From Dipetalonema caudispina (taxonomy: Eukaryota > Nematoda > Chromadorea > Rhabditida > Onchocercidae), in assembly GCA_013365325.1 (NCBI GenBank), contig JABVXV010000068.1, positions 62,001-126,000 of the forward strand: 64,000 nucleotides of DNA, in the 5' to 3' direction. Shown one piece after another: positions 62,301 through 64,000 of this stretch (positions are counted from its first letter, which is position 1; the number at the start of each line of letters is the position of its first letter). Made by a program: the position numbers and the translations under genes. Under the pieces are notes generated by a model that was not told the origin of the DNA, did not search any database, and saw nothing but the letters and a program-made list of their open reading frames with translations.

Positions 62301-64000
62301 TAAGTGCAAGAGAAATTATACGGCTTTGAATAATATAAGTGTAAGAACGAATAAGATACTTAATTTGTCATAACACTTTACAAATACAAGGAAATAATTC
62401 CGAACAGTAAATAATGCATATATGTAATACAAATAAACCTTTCAAAAAGCTCATGGAAATGAACGAATACATAAAAACTAATTCTCATAAAACTAAATTA
62501 AAAATAAACCGATTGCAATAGAAGGCATCGTAACAACGTTCGCAAGTTTTCAGTTTTACATCCGTGGCTTGACAATAAGCACAAGCACGACCGATACCCT
62601 TACGATAAAGAAGACGCTGAACAACGGCGAATTCAATAATATCATCATTGCAATCATAAGGGTCGTGTACTTGAAAACTGAAACAAATTAATATTCAAAA
62701 AACAGAATAAGTTGTTGCCACCATGATTCGTCATAATCTATCAAACGGAATAAATTTCAACCAGTTAATCCAGAATTTTCTGAAACAAAATTCCTGAAGC
62801 AACCAAACTCCGAACTTGTAATTGGACAGATTCTCAAACAATACCCCAAGAATTCAAACAATACCCCAAGAATTTTTTAATTTTTCAACGGTGAATGCCG
62901 TCCTTCCAAGTATTACAAGCAATATTCTGGACACTGAATAGCGATGAAATTTTCATTACTTAACGCCAAATTCATCAAGTCATAAAAACTTGTAATTTCA
63001 ATCAAAAATTTTAGAAACAGACCGTAAGTATAGATATTAAATTTAAAAAAAAAATTTCTCACACATAAATAATATCCGTGGTAAGTATGTTGTTAACGCT
63101 ATCATCCGGATTATATGCGCGAACAATACGATGGTTGTTTACTTCGATTACGCGCATCTAAAATTTTTATACCGGCTTTAGAAATTACAGACCATGAGTA
63201 CTACTATGTTGATTCATTACTACACAATAAATTCAATGTTTCGTTAAAACCTACAGATTTTGGCTTTACATTCACCAATCGCGATAATGCATCTAGTACT
63301 TCTGAGATTTTGCCATCTGCGTTATATCGTACCATAATCTGCAAACAGAATGAGATCATAGAAATAATTTATAAAAATTTCGTAACCGTCAGTAATCTTT
63401 GTGATCAACTTGTAGCTTGGAATTACGAAGCAAGTACGGAAATGACTGAAAACATCCAAAAAACATTGCTAAAAAAATATGAAATGCATACTCGGACTGG
63501 CTTAAGACATGGATCAAGAGGCCAAAAATACACAGTAGATGAACGTTTTTCTTTTGGAAATGGTACAGCAAGATAGGCAAATGGGTCGAAAGTAATAGAT
63601 ATCTGAAAATTAAGGTAGAAATATCAAGAGATAAGAAAAAAACAATAATATTTGAAGACTAGACCACAAGCGCATAAATCCTCATATATAAAAACTGAAT
63701 TTAAATTAATAACAAACACTTGTATATAAAAAAAAATTCAAGTTGAACTAAGAACACTTTGTCATAAAATAACTGCACGTTATTCCCAGCAAATTCACCT
63801 GATTGCATTTCGGACATTGAAGTCTGGATTTCAATTGGCCATGAAAGAGATCCACGAAAATGGAATCATTACGCAACAGATGGTTTTGCCATGCTTCACG
63901 CGAAACCTTAACGAATAATTATAACGGAAATTCACCAAACGTAAATTAAAGCTTCAAATTTTGAAATAATCCATACCTCAATATCTGGTCGTCCTTCAGC
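59310..64000 (-). CDS. USP19: USP19-type ubiquitin carboxyl-terminal hydrolase, C-terminal 590 aa (5' part off the right edge)
   Basis: Exons in transcript order: 63977-64000 (partial), 63799-63906, 63492-63602, 63255-63338, 63063-63157, 62510-62677, 62022-62171, 61518-61662, 61213-61363, 60725-60822, 60456-60598, 60027-60240, 59788-59817, 59614-59725, 59310-59449. Phases agree and the sum is 1,773 nt including the stop. Family landmarks: LLRNDSIFVDLFHGQLKSRL and CPKC, then ISITFDPFAYLAVPFP. Next comes a ubiquitin-like insert (EVLDALSRLVNVKP, VIEVNNHRI). A complete MYND zinc finger follows with spacing C-x2-C, C-x2-C, C-x3-C...H-x3-C (CAYC, CERC, CNREC, DHKTSC), and then SVNVFQPP. The second half of the peptidase has SWYCSRCKEH, PPILIIQLKRF, the catalytic His in SSYFGHYISL and the catalytic Asp in WRNFDDS. 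The MYND finger within the peptidase is diagnostic of USP19. The catalytic Cys box lies beyond the window. The protein ends in KKHYGIG with no C-terminal membrane helix, so this is the soluble form, unlike the ER-anchored human isoform. Confidence 0.95.
59788..59817 (-). other. 30-nt micro-exon of USP19
   Basis: It encodes KDIILNGKKS between CTTCAG| and |GTAAGT, in phase 0 between PPGQ and ETKYDLTGA. Removing it would keep the frame, so it could be alternatively spliced. The support is good splice signals and the matching position of a variable loop in the family. Confidence 0.7.
59838..59977. repeat. Perfect 70-bp tandem duplication
   Basis: Two adjacent identical copies (59838-59907 and 59908-59977), beginning GAACTTTCCCAG and ending GCATCAACATTA. 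They lie in the USP19 intron between exons 60027-60240 and 59788-59817. Identity without any mismatch suggests a recent event or an assembly artefact. Confidence 0.95.
62281..62350. repeat. 35-bp imperfect tandem duplication
   Basis: Two copies beginning TTATACGGCTTTGAAT at 62281 and 62316 with only a few differences, in the USP19 intron 62172-62509. Confidence 0.9.
62834..62873. repeat. Perfect 20-bp tandem duplication
   Basis: TCAAACAATACCCCAAGAAT occurs twice in a row in the USP19 intron 62678-63062. Confidence 0.95.

Noticed and set aside
63115..63576. Plus-strand open frame of 153 codons
   Set aside because: It is antisense to three USP19 exons that carry clear family motifs on the minus strand.
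1..64000. tRNA, rRNA, spliced-leader RNA, TTAGGC telomeric repeats, CRISPR arrays, transposon ORFs, bacterial (endosymbiont) insertions
   Set aside because: I looked for their characteristic motifs by eye on both strands and found none. A covariance-model and repeat-library search would be needed to exclude degraded copies.

Overview
The window is eukaryotic nuclear DNA, most likely from a parasitic nematode of the filarial/spirurid type. It is very AT-rich and full of long A and T homopolymers. Genes are split into many short exons by introns with GTAAGT-like donors and TTTCAG-like acceptors, and the left edge carries a nematode-style serpentine (chemoreceptor-like) receptor. No operon spacing, bacterial genes, tRNA, rRNA or CRISPR array was seen. 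All gene models below were built by hand from splice sites, reading phase and protein-family resemblance.

Layout: (1) 1-1798, minus: 5' part of a seven-helix receptor in two exons, running off the left edge. (2) 1799-23880: about 22 kb without a supportable gene, only simple repeats, a perfect 36-bp palindrome and a small tandem duplication. (3) 23881-25282, plus: an unrecognised Lys-rich protein of about 183 residues in five exons (tentative). (4) 25605-29540, minus: complete 12-exon gene for the 26S proteasome lid subunit RPN5/PSMD12, about 494 aa. (5) 30473-45363, plus: complete 41-exon gene for a UBR3-type E3 ubiquitin ligase, about 1,916 aa. (6) 49797-51491, minus: five-exon coiled-coil protein of 195 aa resembling GPS2. 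(7) 52843-57065, plus: ten-exon ASCC1 gene (KH domain plus 2H-phosphoesterase-like domain), 389 aa. (8) 59310-64000, minus: 3' part (15 exons, about 590 aa) of a USP19-type deubiquitinase with an internal MYND zinc finger, running off the right edge.

The right-hand 38 kb is therefore enriched for the ubiquitin-proteasome system: an E3 ligase, a deubiquitinase and a proteasome lid subunit. Two further genes, ASCC1 and the GPS2-like gene, have families with documented links to ubiquitin signalling. All seven gene models alternate in strand, so every intergenic space is either a head-to-head (shared promoter) or a tail-to-tail region. The RPN5 and UBR3 genes are divergent across only 932 bp.

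Other points of interest are two introns with GC donors (one in RPN5, one in UBR3), two decayed or alternative exon duplicates next to their parent exons (one carries an in-frame stop and could act as a poison exon), and several young tandem duplications inside USP19 introns.
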